NCBI GenBank assembly: GCA_009760855.2
Contig: WPIO01000161.1
Location: 345,001-409,000, forward strand
Origin: Cristatella mucedo
Lineage: Eukaryota > Bryozoa > Phylactolaemata > Cristatellidae
DNA length: 64,000 nucleotides
Reading direction: 5' to 3'
Every line of letters starts with the position of its first letter. Position 1 is the first letter of the stretch. A program made the translations under genes and the position numbers. The notes under the pieces were generated by a model, which was given only the letters and a program-made list of their open reading frames with translations, ran no database searches and was not told the origin of the DNA. Positions 1 to 12,430 of the stretch are shown one piece after another.

Positions 1-569
1 CTGTGGGCTTGGCTGTGGGCTTGGCTGTGGGCTTGGCTGTGGGCTTGGCTGTGGGCTTGGCTGTGGGCTTGGCTGTGGGCTTGGCTGTGGGCTTGGCTGT
101 GGGCTTGGCTGTGGGCTTGGCTGTGGGCTTGGCTGTGGGCTTGGCTGTGGGCTTGGCTGTGGGCTTGGCTGTGGGCTTGGCTGTGGGCTTGGCTGTGGGC
201 TTGGCTGTGGGCTGGCTGTGGGCTTGGCTGGGGGTGGCTGTGGGCTTGGCTGTGGGCTTGGCTGTGGGCTTGGCTGTGGGCTTGGCTGTGGGCTTGGCTG
301 TGGGCTTGGCTGTGGGCTTGGCTGTGGGCTTGGCTGTGGGCTGGCTGTGGGCTTGGCTGTGGGCTTGGCTGTGGGCTTGGCTGTGGGCTTGGCTGTGGGC
401 TTGGCTGTGGGCTTGGCTGTGGGCTTGGCTGTGGGCTTGGCTGTGGGCTTGGCTGTGGGCTTGGCTGTGGGCTTGGCTGTGGGCTTGGCTGTGGGCTTGG
501 CTGTGGGCTTGGCTGTGGGCTTGGCTGTGGGCTTGGCTGTGGGCTTGGCTGTGGGCTTGGCTGTGGGCT
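1..569. repeat. 12-bp minisatellite (TGTGGGCTTGGC)n
   Basis: About 47 tandem copies of a 12-bp unit with very few changes; two irregular units lie near 211-236 and 338-348. The array is cut by the left edge of the window, so its true length is unknown. Because the unit is a multiple of three it is open in several frames (Gly-Leu-Ala-Val or Leu-Trp-Ala-Trp repeats), but there is no other coding sign. Confidence 0.97.
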
Positions 570-624
570 TGGTGGGCGGGCGCACCTTCAGCGCGGCGCC
601 GCTTTGCGAGGCCTAGCTCTAGGT

Positions 625-2770
625 AGGGGCGACGCTGCGGCCTGCGCACATTGCTCCAATTGCTGCTTGAGTCTTCGGCGCGCCATTACAGTGATCGATC
701 TTTCCCGGAGGGCATCGTTTTTTGAAGAAGACGATAGGTTCATTAGCGTTACCTAAGTAGAGGCGAAGTAGTTCTTTTAGGACTATTTTTTTCTTCTTCT
801 TTTAGGACTATTCGGCGGCGCTCGGGTTTGGGCTCTCCAAATGGTGGGGGGGTGGTAATAATTTATTTTCAGGCCAAGTTTAAAAGTGCTTCCGAGCGTC
901 TCGCCGAGGCCGTACACAACCGAGCTTTCCCAGCATGCATGCAGTACCATAGCTTTTCTAGAGATGCTCGGCGACCTTTCCGGTCCGGTGCGGGCGCTGG
1001 TGGAGTGCTGCTGGAATGCACGCGCCATCGCTATGTCCAAGCCCTCCTTCATCAACCGCCCGTGTGCCGTACTCTGCTGCGTTCCCCGTGCTCACTCTTC
1101 CAAAGAGGAAGCAGCCGCTATCAGAACAGAGCAGAACGTCGGAGAGCGAGGAAGACATAGATCCAGTGATGGAAATTTCAGTGCTGGAGCCGAAGATGGA
1201 AATCTATACTTTTAACTTGACCAATCAACGACTCGATCGGACATCTTGGTCTCACGAAGTGCAAGGCAGAGCTGTTGACCCCTTGACCGAAGTAGCGGAA
1301 CCTACTAGACGAAAGTGACCAAGTCACAGATCGAGGAAGCGTCAGCGACTTTCTTCAGCTTCGACATTCCGTCAAGGCAGGCTCTGCATCCGCTGAGACG
1401 CGACCAGTCTGCTCGGAGCAACGGGAGTCGCCTGTAAGCAGGCTGAGTGGTGCCTCTTCATTGACAACAGATCCAGAAGCCTCAAAGTCGTACTGCTGCA
1501 AGTCAAAGCCTCACTTCGTCTGGCTCATGCGGTTCACCTCAAAGAGCAAATAGAAAAGAGCGAAAATAGCAGACTGTCGCGACTTTGCTGGACGACTTAA
1601 AATCTGATGAGCTCGGCTGGGATGTCATCAGAGACCTCAAGATGGCGGCATTTCCTGTGGGTCTTCTAGGCGCTTCCACTGAGTTCCCCTGCACTAGCTT
1701 TGCATTGGGACAGCGGGCAGCGGTGGCCGTGCGCACTAGCACAGGCTGGACTGGCCGCAGTGGACCGAATTCGCAGTGGGAAGCAGCAGCGCCAAGTAGG
1801 AACCAACGACGGACGCCTAAAAAATGGTGCCAATCGACGCCACGACTGCACATCAGGCTGAGCCTAATGCAACACGACGCAACAGATCTAGATACAGAGT
1901 CTGCAGCCACCGAGCACCTTTTCAAACTTCTTCCCTCCGCTGTCCAGGGCAAAGGGCAATGCTGACGTCTATGTGGGGACCGCAGATTTGGAAGGTTGAG
2001 ATTGCACGGAATTCCGGAAGCTCGCTGTTAAGGAAGAAGCGCCTTTCAGCAGCTTGGTCGCAAAGGGCTCGGGTCTTTCTGGGCCATTGCAAGGGAGAAG
2101 AACATGTAATGATAATAATACATTTGATATAGTGCCATCAGAGAACTCCGTCTCTTTCTAGAAACGGTTGCCACTTTGGGTGAAGGACATATCGCTGCAC
2201 AATTGGCAGCAGGATGTCCTTCAAGTCCGGATGCTCGTCTTGATAAATTTGACGAGAACACGGGCACGGGCACGGGGGGGGGAGGGGCTCGCTCGAAGAA
2301 AAGAAAGGCGATTGCCTCCAACAGGATTTACGTGACGTGAACGCTTCTACTAAAGGCATTGTATCGAAAATATTACGGGAGACTACATTTGGGGGCTGAT
2401 TCGCGAGAGCGATTCAGAGTATAATCACAAATCTATAAAAGTCTACTCTCTTCTAAGTCTTCTGCATTAATTTCGCGTAGCTTCAGTATAAATGCACCAT
2501 TTTTGCTTCGCTCTTTTCCAACTAAATGTGAGCCGGAACACGCTCAAACTTGTTTATAAATTTTTTTGGAAACGGGTAAATTTCAAATACATTAATGTCC
2601 TGGTCACAATAGCAGGATTTTTTAAATCATAGGCCATTCTCTTTATTCTTGAGGCATAAGCAATTAGGACAAATACGTACTATCCTTGAAGAGCGTTTCG
2701 TTTTCACACAGAGTCAGTTACATATTTTGTCAAGCAATTCGTCGGAACGAAGAATGTGCGGAGCAGCGGG
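625..2770. other. No supported gene; one LINE 3'-end remnant
   Basis: I see no exon with convincing splice borders. A reversed LINE 3' end (AGTGCCATCAGAGAACTC...) is recognisable at about 2105-2165. A weakly coding-like stretch on + at 1585-2100 is interrupted by stops and has no recognisable family; it may be an old transposon remnant. The GPCR gene on the minus strand must cross this interval as intron, but I found no further transmembrane exon here. Confidence 0.5.
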
Positions 2771-3090
2771 CTGTCACGTGTCACGTGTCACGGTGTCACG
2801 CGAGTCACAGTGTCGCACGAGACGAGGAGCTAACCGTCCGTCGAAGTCGTCGGGCAAGCTATGTGCAAAGCAAATTTCCGAATCCCCGAGAAACTTCCCT
2901 GTATGGCCCACGCGTGAGTTTTTTGGCATCCTCTCTCGCTCGCCTTCTAGGTGACTGCATTCGCATTGACAATTGCTTCCTTCACCCAACGTTGGATCAT
3001 CGAGCGGCAGCGCAGAAACGATTGCAGACGGTGCTCTGCGCATGCGCACAAACATTTCCCCGAATCGGGCGAGAAAGCCGAGCGGCTCAC

Positions 3091-3481
3091 CTTGCAGATA
3101 GCGGACGACGACGCACATGGCTTCGCCAAATATGAAGTCCCCCAGCAGCACGGGAATGATAGTGAACGGCATGCACACGATCGCCTGCAGCAGGTCACTG
3201 ATGGCCAGATTGAGAAGGAACACGTTGGTGACGGTTCGCATCCGGCGATGTCTGACCAGCGTGGCGATCACGAGGCCGTTGCCGACCGTGGCCAGGCAGA
3301 AGACGATTGAATGCAGAGAGATGACGAAGTCGCGAACCAGCTCGCTCATTTGCGGCGGCGGCGTGAGCTCGCCGTCGAAGGCTAGCCACACGGAGGTGCT
3401 TAGATTTAGCGACTCAAGCTCCAAAGAGTCATTCATGTTCGACGACAAGTGCAGGCCGTCGGATCGGTCTAATGAGGCCAT
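3091..3481 (-). CDS. Cholecystokinin/sulfakinin-like GPCR, first coding exon (partial)
   Basis: Rhodopsin-family peptide receptor, N-terminal 130 residues. It would sit in the plasma membrane and couple a CCK/sulfakinin-type peptide to G proteins (inference from family). The chosen ATG (3481) has G at -3 and G at +4; an in-frame ATG at 3622 is possible. The extracellular tail has N-glycosylation sequons (NDS, NLS). TM1 contains the GN motif (ATVGNGLVI), the first intracellular loop is HRRMRTVTN, TM2 has the conserved LLNLAISDLL with Asp, and ECL1 reads FIFGEAMC with the disulfide Cys at the start of TM3. The exon ends ...RYLQ followed by a clean donor (GTGAGC) at 3090-3089, in the DFIFG region where CCK-type receptors match best. 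TM3-TM7 are not visible between 1 and 3090 and probably lie beyond the left edge. Other peptide receptors of this branch (orexin-, SIFamide-like) cannot be excluded. Confidence 0.75.
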
Positions 3482-3889
3482 CTCGAGGCGCAAGGCTTTC
3501 TGGCGTCCCGAACCAGAGCAGTGGCTCCAGCAGCGGACAGCTGTCCTTCGTACGTGGGCTAATTGCGCCTGGATTTCAGCTTGCAAGAAAAAGTGCCTAC
3601 AATTCAAACTCGCTAGCTGCATACACTGATCGCAGTGAATGCCTTCGTTGGAGTAGCTATGGCCGACTGCTGGCCAGGTGCTATCTTAAACCCGCACAAA
3701 TTCAAGGAACCGAGCCGACAGCCCGATTTATCTCGATCTTTCGCTAAGCACTCAAAAAGGAATAAAGGACCGCATGGAAAGGGAAGTACTGTGTATGTGT
3801 GTCACGCAGCCGTCGGAAATTGAACCTGCGGCCTCGGAACCCGAAAGTGAGAGTTTCACCAGCTAACTCGCTTTGATGAAATGCGTGGA

Positions 3890-4536
3890 TACCTGTGCAA
3901 TCAGGCGCTTACAGCTGGTGCAAAACTCTGCAGCTAGGCTTGTCTGTCGTGAGCTCCGAAGTGGCCACAGCACACTACGTCTCGCCGACATGCACTGGCT
4001 CCCAGCCAAGCAACGCACTGACTTCAGGGTTTTGTCACTCGCTTTCAGGTCCCTTCATTCTTTGGCTCCAGCTTGCCTATCTATCAGACCTACTGTCACA
4101 CCAGGCCAAGCATCGTGCCGCTCTCTTTTCGGAATGCAGTTGTTTACCTATACCTCGTACAAACCTCACATTCTTTGGAGACCGTGTCTTTAGTTCGCAT
4201 GCTCCCAAAGCCTGGAACTCACTCCCGACTTGCACCACGACATCTCCTGAATTGATATAATTTAAAAAGAAACTAAAAACGCACCTATTTATCGCAGAAT
4301 TTAGTGGGTCCCTGCGATTCGACCTTAATGTGGTTACTCGTTCTGACACTTCGCATGCTGCCACTAACCAAACTTAAATGCTGACCCTGTGCATGTCACC
4401 CCTAACCACGTTATTCTTGCTGTTAATTGAGCCTGCTACCACTAACCATTCGATCGTATTTTCTTTGCAGATAATGTATAGCACCTAGAAAGAGATTGAG
4501 TTCTCCGAGGGCAGTTTATGAAGATTATTATTATTA
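3890..4536 (+). mobile_element. CR1/L2-like LINE, 3' fragment
   Basis: 5'-truncated copy beginning in the thumb/C-terminal region of the reverse transcriptase (RRLQLVQNSAARLVCREL, then DMHWLPAKQR and LRSLHSLAP). Frameshifts break the frame. It ends with the family's conserved 3' segment (CACCTAGAAAGAGATTGAGTT...) and an ATT-repeat tail. Confidence 0.85.
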
Positions 4537-5191
4537 CCAAAGTGACCGCCGCCGCTCGCTTTTCGGTAACCGGTGCCAGCACCGTCGCCTCGGCCGCCGA
4601 CCCCGATCGAATTGACCAGGTTCTGTCATAGTGCCAAGCGGAGCTCAGATTTACGCTTACGGCTTCTCCGAGGTCTGGCTTGGAGCATAGCGAGCGTGCG
4701 CTCTCGCCTTGACTTGACTCTCTACTGAGCGTGAGTGCGGCAAGTTAAGCATAGGTAGCTGACGTGAGGAGTTGGGCGAATAGCAAAAGGACGTAAACAG
4801 CAGCGACTACGCGAAAGCAACGCACGTTCGAGTATATTGACGTACACAAGAACGAGAGGGAAACGGCAGCTCGAAGTACGACGCGGTGGCTGTGCGCAAG
4901 CTCCTGGGCTCGCTGTGTCGCGAATACTTCCGAGGCCAAGTGGAGCCAGGCAGCCAGTGGCCACCGAGGCAACGACACAGCGTCTCTCTTTTCATGACTG
5001 CTCGCCTTCCGCTCGAGCCGCTCGGCAGGTTTCAAGCGAAGCGAGGGTCAATGTCACCTACTTGCCTTGACCTTCGCTTCCACCGAACTTTGGGGTGGGT
5101 AGGCACTTTTTTTTAGGGATGGCGTACACATCGGTCGGCACTGACCAGTCCTTTCTCTCTCCCTCTCCCCTCTCCTCTCTCTTACTCCCTG

Positions 5192-5367
<176 letters not shown>

Positions 5368-6070
5368 TTTTCTCATCTCTCTCGGTTTCTAATTCACTCC
5401 AGAATTGCCGACATTCACCGAGCAGCTTCCTCGATTAGCGACCTCGTCTACTCCCGCCTCGCTCTACTTAACCGCGTCGCTCGCCCCGAGTCGAGTTCTC
5501 GTAGCGGAGACGTCTCTCCTCCGGCTGAGGCTCGAAGCCACGCCTGCAGACGACGCCCCGCCGCCCCGCCTGCAACCCGATTGATGGCAGGCGCCTCGAG
5601 AAGTCGACGCCGCCGCGGCCGCCGGCTGCCCGTCCCCGTCATTCAGCTGCCGCCATTCGCGCCATTCTTCTTGCCCTCGTCATTCTTCAGCGTCATTCTC
5701 GCGGCTCTGACTGCTATCGGTCGCTACCCAGATCCAGCTCCGCGCCGCCGCCTGCCCCGCCTCCTCCCGAGGCACCGAGTCACCTTCGGCTTCGACCTCT
5801 CGGCGCATCTAATGAGCCGCACGGGTAATCGACTCGCTAACAGGCCCGGCAACCGGATTAAGCCGCCTATCGGACGGCTGCGAGTGTCGCGGGCTTCATA
5901 AATGCGACCGCGACGATGGCGGCTACGGTGCGACGTAATGCACTCTTCACCTGGAGAGTCCGCCTGCAGACTTAATGAAGTCGGAGCATTCGATGCGGCA
6001 ATCAGCCGGCAAAGAGTGGGTGTGTCGACTCTTCGCTGGGAGACTCCGGCGCCGACTTCGGCGCCGGCTT

Positions 6071-6196
6071 CGGCGGCGGGGCGGCGGCGGGGCGGCGGCG
6101 GGGCGGCGGCGGGGCGGCGGCGGGGCGGCGGCGGGGCGGCGGCGGGGCGGCGGCGGGGCTGCGGCGGGGCTGCGGCGGGGCTGCGGCGGGGCTGCG
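6071..6196. repeat. 9-bp G-rich array (GGCGGCGGG)n, later GCTGCGGCGG
   Basis: About fourteen tandem 9-bp units; the last four carry a GGC-to-GCT change. The plus strand has regularly spaced G3-4 runs, so it could form G-quadruplexes. A (CCG)n-like stretch follows at 6250-6281 on the same strand. The minus strand is open as a Pro-Arg-Ala repeat, which I regard as incidental. Confidence 0.9.
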
Positions 6197-6867
6197 GTGG
6201 GCAGCTCGTGTGTCCGCGATTTTGTCGTTCACCAGCCCGTAGGAGCACAGCCGCCGCCGCCTCCGCCACCGCCGCCGCCACGAATCTAAGCCGACAGTTT
6301 CGGGTCCGTCGGGCTCTCGAAAACGAGAGAAAAAGCTGACTTCGTCGGAGCCGAGAGAAACAGTAGCCCAGGACTGAGGACTGGTAACTTATTGGATGAC
6401 CGTAGCAGCTAGTGATTATAAAAATCAACGGGCCATCGCCCTTCGAAGCGCTCTCGCACCACTCGGTCTAAGAGCGGCCTCGATGCGTATCTCGGCCAGA
6501 CTCGCGGCTCCGGTTGGTTATTCTTGCGGCAGCGCTCGGCTCCAGCGAAGGATGACCGCTAGGGGCGGGCGGGCGGCCGGACTAACTGAGGTCGCGGCGA
6601 ACGCTTGATCGTGGCTACTAAATCTTGCGAGCAATCGGCCGCAGTGGCTCGCGCTCGATAGTTCGCCGGCCGCCGTACCAGGGCTTCCGCGCCCGAAGCT
6701 GCAAGCCTCCTGAGTACAGGCGCTCGGGGGCGGGCGTGCCGCTCGGTGGCTGCCGTCCACATTGTAACCCACCGGGTCGGTTTGGCGCCAATTAACGTCG
6801 GCGCCATCGTGCCCTTTTCAGCGTACATTAGATAGTGCACCGCTCGCGATTCTCCGAATTTGAGAAG

Positions 6868-7020
6868 AACCGACCCCGTTTGGACCAGCGGTTAAGGTGC
6901 ATGCCAGGAATTAAGGTCAAGGTGAAGGTATTCAATGGCCGAGGTCGTGGGCTTTAGCCCCTTGGCTCACGAGAAGCGCTTTAATAAAGATTAAGTTCTC
7001 TTACGGCATTATACAAATTA
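6868..7020 (+). mobile_element. tRNA-derived SINE, family A
   Basis: Head contains a tRNA A-box-like TGGACCAGCGGTTAAGGTGC and a B-box-like segment (GTGGGCTTTAGCCCC). The body ends AAGATTAAGTTCTCTTACGGCATTATACAAATTA, matching the 3' end shared by family A and the LINE family in this window. It runs into an AT/TG microsatellite. Confidence 0.75.
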
Positions 7021-7025
7021 TATAC

Positions 7026-7121
<96 letters not shown>
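7020..7121. repeat. (TA)n(TG)n microsatellite
   Basis: Short TA run followed by about 42 TG units, at the 3' tail of the preceding SINE. Confidence 0.98.
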
Positions 7122-7123
<2 letters not shown>

Positions 7124-7761
7124 ATTTTGATAGCGAGTGTGTGCGAAGCTTCCTCTCCACGAGCGGCCGAACCTGGAGACAGCCTCGAGCCAGCCACCTG
7201 CGAGCACTCAAAACACAGTGAGCGAGCGAGCGAGGGCGTTAAAAACTGCGAACAGCAGCAGCAGCAGCTAATGACGCGCCGTCCGGGTGCTTGTCGGGCA
7301 TTAGGGCGAATGCAGTGCCTTTTTTTTAGCGTCGAGGCCAAAGGTCACGGCTTGCCCTAACGTTCGGGAAGAAATGCGTCGGTATGAAAGCTAGGGACAA
7401 AGCAGATAGAGTCTAACTCCGTGCTGTAACTGCGCTATTGAAAGCGAACCTCCATGGGCTGGCGAAACCGCAGTCACAGGAACAGGTCACTGAGCGTAAA
7501 TCGGTCATCGCGATTGATGGCACCTGTAGAGATTATACGTTTTGTTATTCGCTTTGGAGTAATCTAACCTGCAAGGATGCTGGTTGAAAGACCTAAGGGC
7601 AGCAAAATACGAAGTGAGAATCTCTAAAGATCAGCCGCCGTCATAGCAAATGTGGAGGCAGCGGTGAGACCTGTGAGCCTTCTTCCTCGAAAAAATGCGT
7701 CGCTTTGACTGAGGTCGATAATATAACGAGATGTATTTATGACATCCTCGAGGACGCAGTC

Positions 7762-7762
7762 T

Positions 7763-7807
<45 letters not shown>

Positions 7808-8077
7808 TACAGACAGACAGACAGAGAAGCAGAGAGAGAGAGAGAGAGAGACAGAGATAGAGACAGAGAGAGAGAGAGAGAGAAAGAGAGGAGGAAAGAG
7901 AGAGAGAGAGAGAGAGAAAGAGAGGGGAGAGAGACAGACAAACAGAGACAGCGAGAGACAGACAGAGGGAAAGAGACACAGACAGAGAGAGAGAGAGAGA
8001 CAGAGACAAAGAGACACCAAGAGACACAGAGAAGTAGAGAGAGACATAATGTGACAGGGTGACAGAGATGGAGGAGG

Positions 8078-8172
<95 letters not shown>

Positions 8173-8193
8173 CAGAAACAGATATACAGAGAC

Positions 8194-8232
<39 letters not shown>
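7762..8232. repeat. Compound (GA)n/(GACA)n microsatellite
   Basis: GA and ACAG/GACA repeats with interruptions; the purest part is an uninterrupted GA run near 8080-8166. The long Ser/Leu open frames on the minus strand and Arg/Glu frames on the plus strand are translations of this repeat. Confidence 0.97.
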
Positions 8233-8234
<2 letters not shown>

Positions 8235-8236
<2 letters not shown>

Positions 8237-9204
8237 GCTCGATTCTACGCAAAGTGCGTGCTTAGGTTTGTCAATGCTAAGCTCCCTTTGCGGACCCGCA
8301 TTCGTTAAAGAGGTCCGCGTCGCAGGGCGAGATGCGCTAGTCATTGCCCTCCACAGCCGGCTGTTTCCCATGAGACGGCTTTTCACGCGTGGGCGGACGA
8401 TCCATCCTACCCGCGAGCACTACGCCGGGCCACTCCTCGCCCTCGGCACCCTTCTCATCACTTTCCACGACCAATTTCGACGTCGTATACCATCAGAGAA
8501 CGTCGGGGAAGATCGTAGGACTTCGACGGTGAACAGCAGCGTATGGCAACGTCGCAGACGGTCGGAGAACAGCGGCCATCGAAGCAGAGCCTCGCTCACC
8601 TGCACTACCTGCCTGCCAGCGCTGCACTCACCTGCGCCCGTCCGGTTTTCGGATTCCGCAGGGAGACCAGTAGCCGGCCGTGGTATCTCGCTCAGCCCAC
8701 CTTGCTGCACTGGCAGTCGCCGTATGAAGAACAGCCAACGGTGGCAGCGTCGTCGGCTACGCCGGCACGGCCGTTGCGTGATTTCATTACCAATCACACC
8801 GTCCAGCCGAACGCGATTAGCTGCTTCGTCGCCACCGCCGCCGCTATAACGAGAAGCCGGCAGATCGACGACAACAGCGAATGCTGACAGCTCAGCTCGA
8901 GCCGCCGGCCACCGCCGCCGCCGCTCGCGTCGGCCATCTGTCGTCCGATCACTGCAGGTCGCCTGGCGGCCAGCCCGCGGAAGGCGGAAGGGAGGTAATA
9001 GGATCGAGCTGGGATACCCGCCCGAGGGTACGGACAGCGAGCTGGCGCGAGACCTGTCCGTCAGAGCGCTTAACTTCTGTCAATCGATGTATATCATGGT
9101 CGGTCGAGGCTATGAGTGAGAAAAGAGAAAACAAATTATTTTTGTATAGAGCCCTAAACGAGTCTTTGAGTGAGAAAAAGATTATTTTTGTGTAAAGCCC
9201 TAAG
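8235..9204. other. GC-rich, no supported gene
   Basis: Open on both strands for long distances (for example 8268-8849 on +), but compositionally Arg/Ser/Pro-rich, without recognisable domains or splice borders. Tandem-like near-duplicates (AAACGAGTCTTTGAGTGAGAAA) occur around 9105-9200. Confidence 0.35.
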
Positions 9205-9272
9205 ATAACTCTATTGCCGGGTTGGTTTGGGCCGGTAATTAATGTGCTCGCCCCGACCAAGGTCAAGATTTT
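9205..9272 (+). mobile_element. SINE family A head, truncated
   Basis: A-box-like segment (TTGGTTTGGGCCGG...AATGTGCTCGCCCCGACCAAGGTC) matching the SINE at 51450, cut off where the next LINE begins. Confidence 0.55.
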
Positions 9273-9688
9273 CTGAATCGAATCGTTTAGCTACATCACG
9301 TACGAACCTCAAATTCTATGGAGGACGTGCCTTTAGTTCGTATGTTCCCAAAGCCTGGAACTCACTCGCGACTGACGTCACGACATTCCCCTGACTTGGC
9401 GACATCTAAAAAAGCCAAAACGCACCTATTTATCATAGCATTCAGTGGGTCCTCGTGATTTTTCCTCTGTGTGCTCTTACGTGCTTACACGGTGCATGTT
9501 GCTACTAACTATACTCTCATGCTGATCCTAAGCATGTCACCTCTAACCATGTTATGCTTGCTGTCATTGAGCATGCTACCACTAACTATTCGATCGTGCT
9601 TCCTTTGCATCAAATGTAAAGTGCCTAGAAAGAGATTGAGCTCCGAGGGCTCTTTATCAAATGTATCATTATTATTATTAGTATTATA
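9273..9688 (+). mobile_element. CR1/L2-like LINE, 3' fragment
   Basis: Starts at the segment equivalent to ...TSYEPQIL, continues through the CPKAWNSLA-like region and the 3' untranslated block, and ends with CTAGAAAGAGATTGAGCTC and an ATT-rich tail. 5'-truncated; inserted within or beside a SINE head. Confidence 0.85.
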
Positions 9689-9689
9689 G

Positions 9690-10790
9690 AAAATAGCAAG
9701 ACCGGCGCGAACGAGGCACCTACAGATGCATACGCCCTTTCTGCGGATGCATTGTATTGTGACCCTCCGTCGTACGACTGGCTTCTTTTTTACTGGAGTT
9801 TTTCTACTCGGCACATTCGTAACGACAAAAGACTTTTTGAACCTGCAGTGGGTGCTCGCAGTGTCGTCATTAGTGCTGGTATGGTGCTTGGGCCAAATAG
9901 TAGAGGCACTGTTCGCCTGGAGCCAGGCTGTACTATTGATGCCAAAACATGCGAATAATCTTGTTCCACTGCATCATTGAGAAAGGGATTGAGTTGTATT
10001 TGACAGCGACGACGTGTTAGTTCTGCACCGTTTCCCAAATTCAAATGACAGCGTGGCTGGTGAGGTACGTCAAGCCGTTCTATTCGACGCGATCTTTAAT
10101 TGGACAGCAGTATATGGTCCTTCCGACGCTTACTGGCGGCCACGGGTGAAGAAACTTTCGTTAGCCATGACAGTGGTTTGAGAGCTCGTGTACTGTCACC
10201 TTGTACGCCTGGCTCCGCAAGATCGGTCCAGCTTGATGCAGCAGCTTTGCCGATTTATTAAAAAAATTATCATCGTCTGTCGTTCTTGTCTCCTTTTCTC
10301 ATCGAGGACCCGATGCTATCCGATGCCGTGTAGCAGTTGCAGTGCCTGCCGCCGGCAGGGGCTGCAAGTGCTCCGCGGCCTTGCTGTAAGCAGGTCACTG
10401 TGTGGTAGACAAGTGCAGCGCGCCCCTTCAATCAAGCAAATCGCAAGTGACAGACGCTGCACTGAGAGTAGTGGCGGCAGCAATTGATTGAGCGCCAGCT
10501 TTCGATTCACGCACAGCTAACAAAGCAGGCAAGCTGCCCTTGAAGAGAATCTGATTCATTTGTGCAGAATGGTAGGGCAAGTTGCACGCATGGGACAAGT
10601 GGTAGACCTCTGCGTTATTGAGCCGAGGGGGTAATTGGCAACTCTGCCGTCAACTGCCGTCTGCATGTCAACGACCCCGCAAGCAAATGACTACAGATTG
10701 ACGGACGCAAACTATCGCGAACGCTTTCCAACCTGGCTGAGATTGCACTACTTAGAGCGGGTAATAAATAATAAATAAATATTAGCTAAA
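9690..10790. other. No gene recognised
   Basis: No exon with supporting similarity or splice borders; short AT-rich end at 10760-10800 (AATAAATAATAAATAAATATT). Confidence 0.4.
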
Positions 10791-10794
10791 TATA

Positions 10795-10945
10795 TAAGAG
10801 TCATTTGTATATCGGCAGAAGAACCTTTATGGCTGTCGCCACCGCTTGCAGCTGGCAATATAAGATCGCCTGCTGCAGGATTCGAACCCACCACTTAGGT
10901 CTTGAAGAGCGAGCACCTTACCTCCTGGGCTATCACTGCCCATTG
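10795..10945 (-). mobile_element. tRNA-derived SINE, family B
   Basis: On the minus strand it has a tRNA-like head with a B-box (GTTCGAATCC, seen as GGATTCGAAC on +), then a body with CGGTGGCGACAGCC and a tail ending at a ...GATATACAAATGAC-type sequence. Same family as 17535, 50690 and 52780. Confidence 0.75.
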
Positions 10946-11221
10946 TCGAACAGAAGCTGCAGAAGCACCTCTAGTCTTATAAATATATATGTGACAGATG
11001 TGTAACACTTTGCTAGAACTAAGAGAAACAAGGACATGTGCTAAGTCATGTACATACATATAATAACGTGCATGCAAAAGGCTTGCACTATGCGAGAGCT
11101 TTCTCCCGCGATGCGCTAGTGACGTCTGGCATAGAATTCTTGAACTCTCTTCTTGCATATCTTCCTACTGGTGCAATACAACGTACAATACAGCTACGTG
11201 CAATACAATGGCTAACCATCG

Positions 11222-12360
11222 CATAACTCGGTAGCTAGGCTTGTCTGTCTGGAATATCGTGCAACTGCCACAATACAGCCGTTCTCTCCGACCTGCCCTG
11301 ACTCAACAGCAATCAGCATATTGACATCAAGGTCCTGTTTCTCACTGTTAGGTCTCTTCACTCTCCACTTTACTTATGTGAAATATCTATTCGCCGCGCT
11401 TGCATTCGAGCCACTTTAGCCTCTAACCACGGTCGTTTAGTTGTGTCTCTAACCATCGTCAAATTCCGTTGAAGATCACGCACTTATTGGTGGTGCACCC
11501 AATGCCTGGATGGAGCTCTCTGCCGACTGACGTCACGACCCGCCTAAAGATTCGACGACGCTCAAAATGCACCTACAAACTTAGCTGCTTCTCGCAGCAT
11601 TTGCTCGATGCGTTCGAATAGTTCATTGTGTGCTAGGATGTGGCGCAAGTGTGCATGCTATCGCCAGTTGACATGCTTTAGTTTCAGTCCGAGTATGTGA
11701 CGATTTAATTATGGAGAGATTTATTTCACTCTGGCGCTATGAAATACACTAACATTGCTAGCGTTGTTTTTATTAGTATTGCTTGAAGACAATCACCTGT
11801 ATTAATGTACTTCACGCGTGCTGATTAAACACATGAACGCACTTTCGAATAATTTCATTGGGTAGCTCAACTTCTTAATATTCTGTAGCAGTGGCTCTGT
11901 CACCTTATACGTGTCCTAATTTTAGCGAGAATTTTGGAATACTCAGCTAGAACTCTGTTGACTAGCTACACCTGCACCCTCGTGAATGTTAGATAGCCGA
12001 CGTGTTTAATCTAGCTTCGGTGAGCCATGATAGGGAGCGGCATTCCGTCTTTCTTGTTTCTTCCAGTCACGTGCTCTCGCACTACTCGCTTTTCTTTTTT
12101 TCTGCTACTTCCAGTCGTCTATCCGTTGCTCCAACCAAATCTGTTCTTCTTGTGATCGGGCCTTCAGTTCGAATGCATCAAAAGTCCGGAACTCGCTTCA
12201 GGATTCTATTGCATCGACTACATCTCTTAAGCCTCAGCTAAAAAAAACTCATTCGTACCGCTTAGCTTTCCCTGCGCCTCAGCGAACTTTCTTTTGTCCT
12301 ATGTGCTTTGCCTGCTTACCTGTGCATGACTGTTGGCCTATTACTAATCATGGGTCCTAC
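11222..12360 (+). mobile_element. Old, divergent LINE 3' fragments
   Basis: Two degenerate pieces: 11222-11650 retains the GTAGCTAGGCTTGTCTGTC and CTCCGACCTGCCC landmarks of the RT C-terminus; 12080-12360 retains the ...ATGCATCAAAAGTCCGGAACTCGC end region and 3' block. 11650-12000 shows nothing recognisable. Confidence 0.5.
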
Positions 12361-12407
12361 TAACCGGTGCCAGCCGTCAAAAGCGCGCATCGCAGGAGAA
12401 AGAGCGT

Positions 12408-12430
12408 CGCGCATGTAATTTACATGCGCG
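12408..12430. other. Near-perfect palindrome
   Basis: Eleven-base perfect arms (CGCGCATGTAA / TTACATGCGCG) around one base. Function unknown; could be a protein-binding site or chance. Confidence 0.6.

Noticed and set aside
7624-8386. Long Ser/Leu-rich and Arg/Glu-rich frames on both strands
   Set aside because: Dinucleotide and GACA repeats are open in several frames by composition.
11038-11226. Short plus-strand ORF near 11 kb
   Set aside because: No similarity, no splice borders, overlaps the edge of a decayed LINE.
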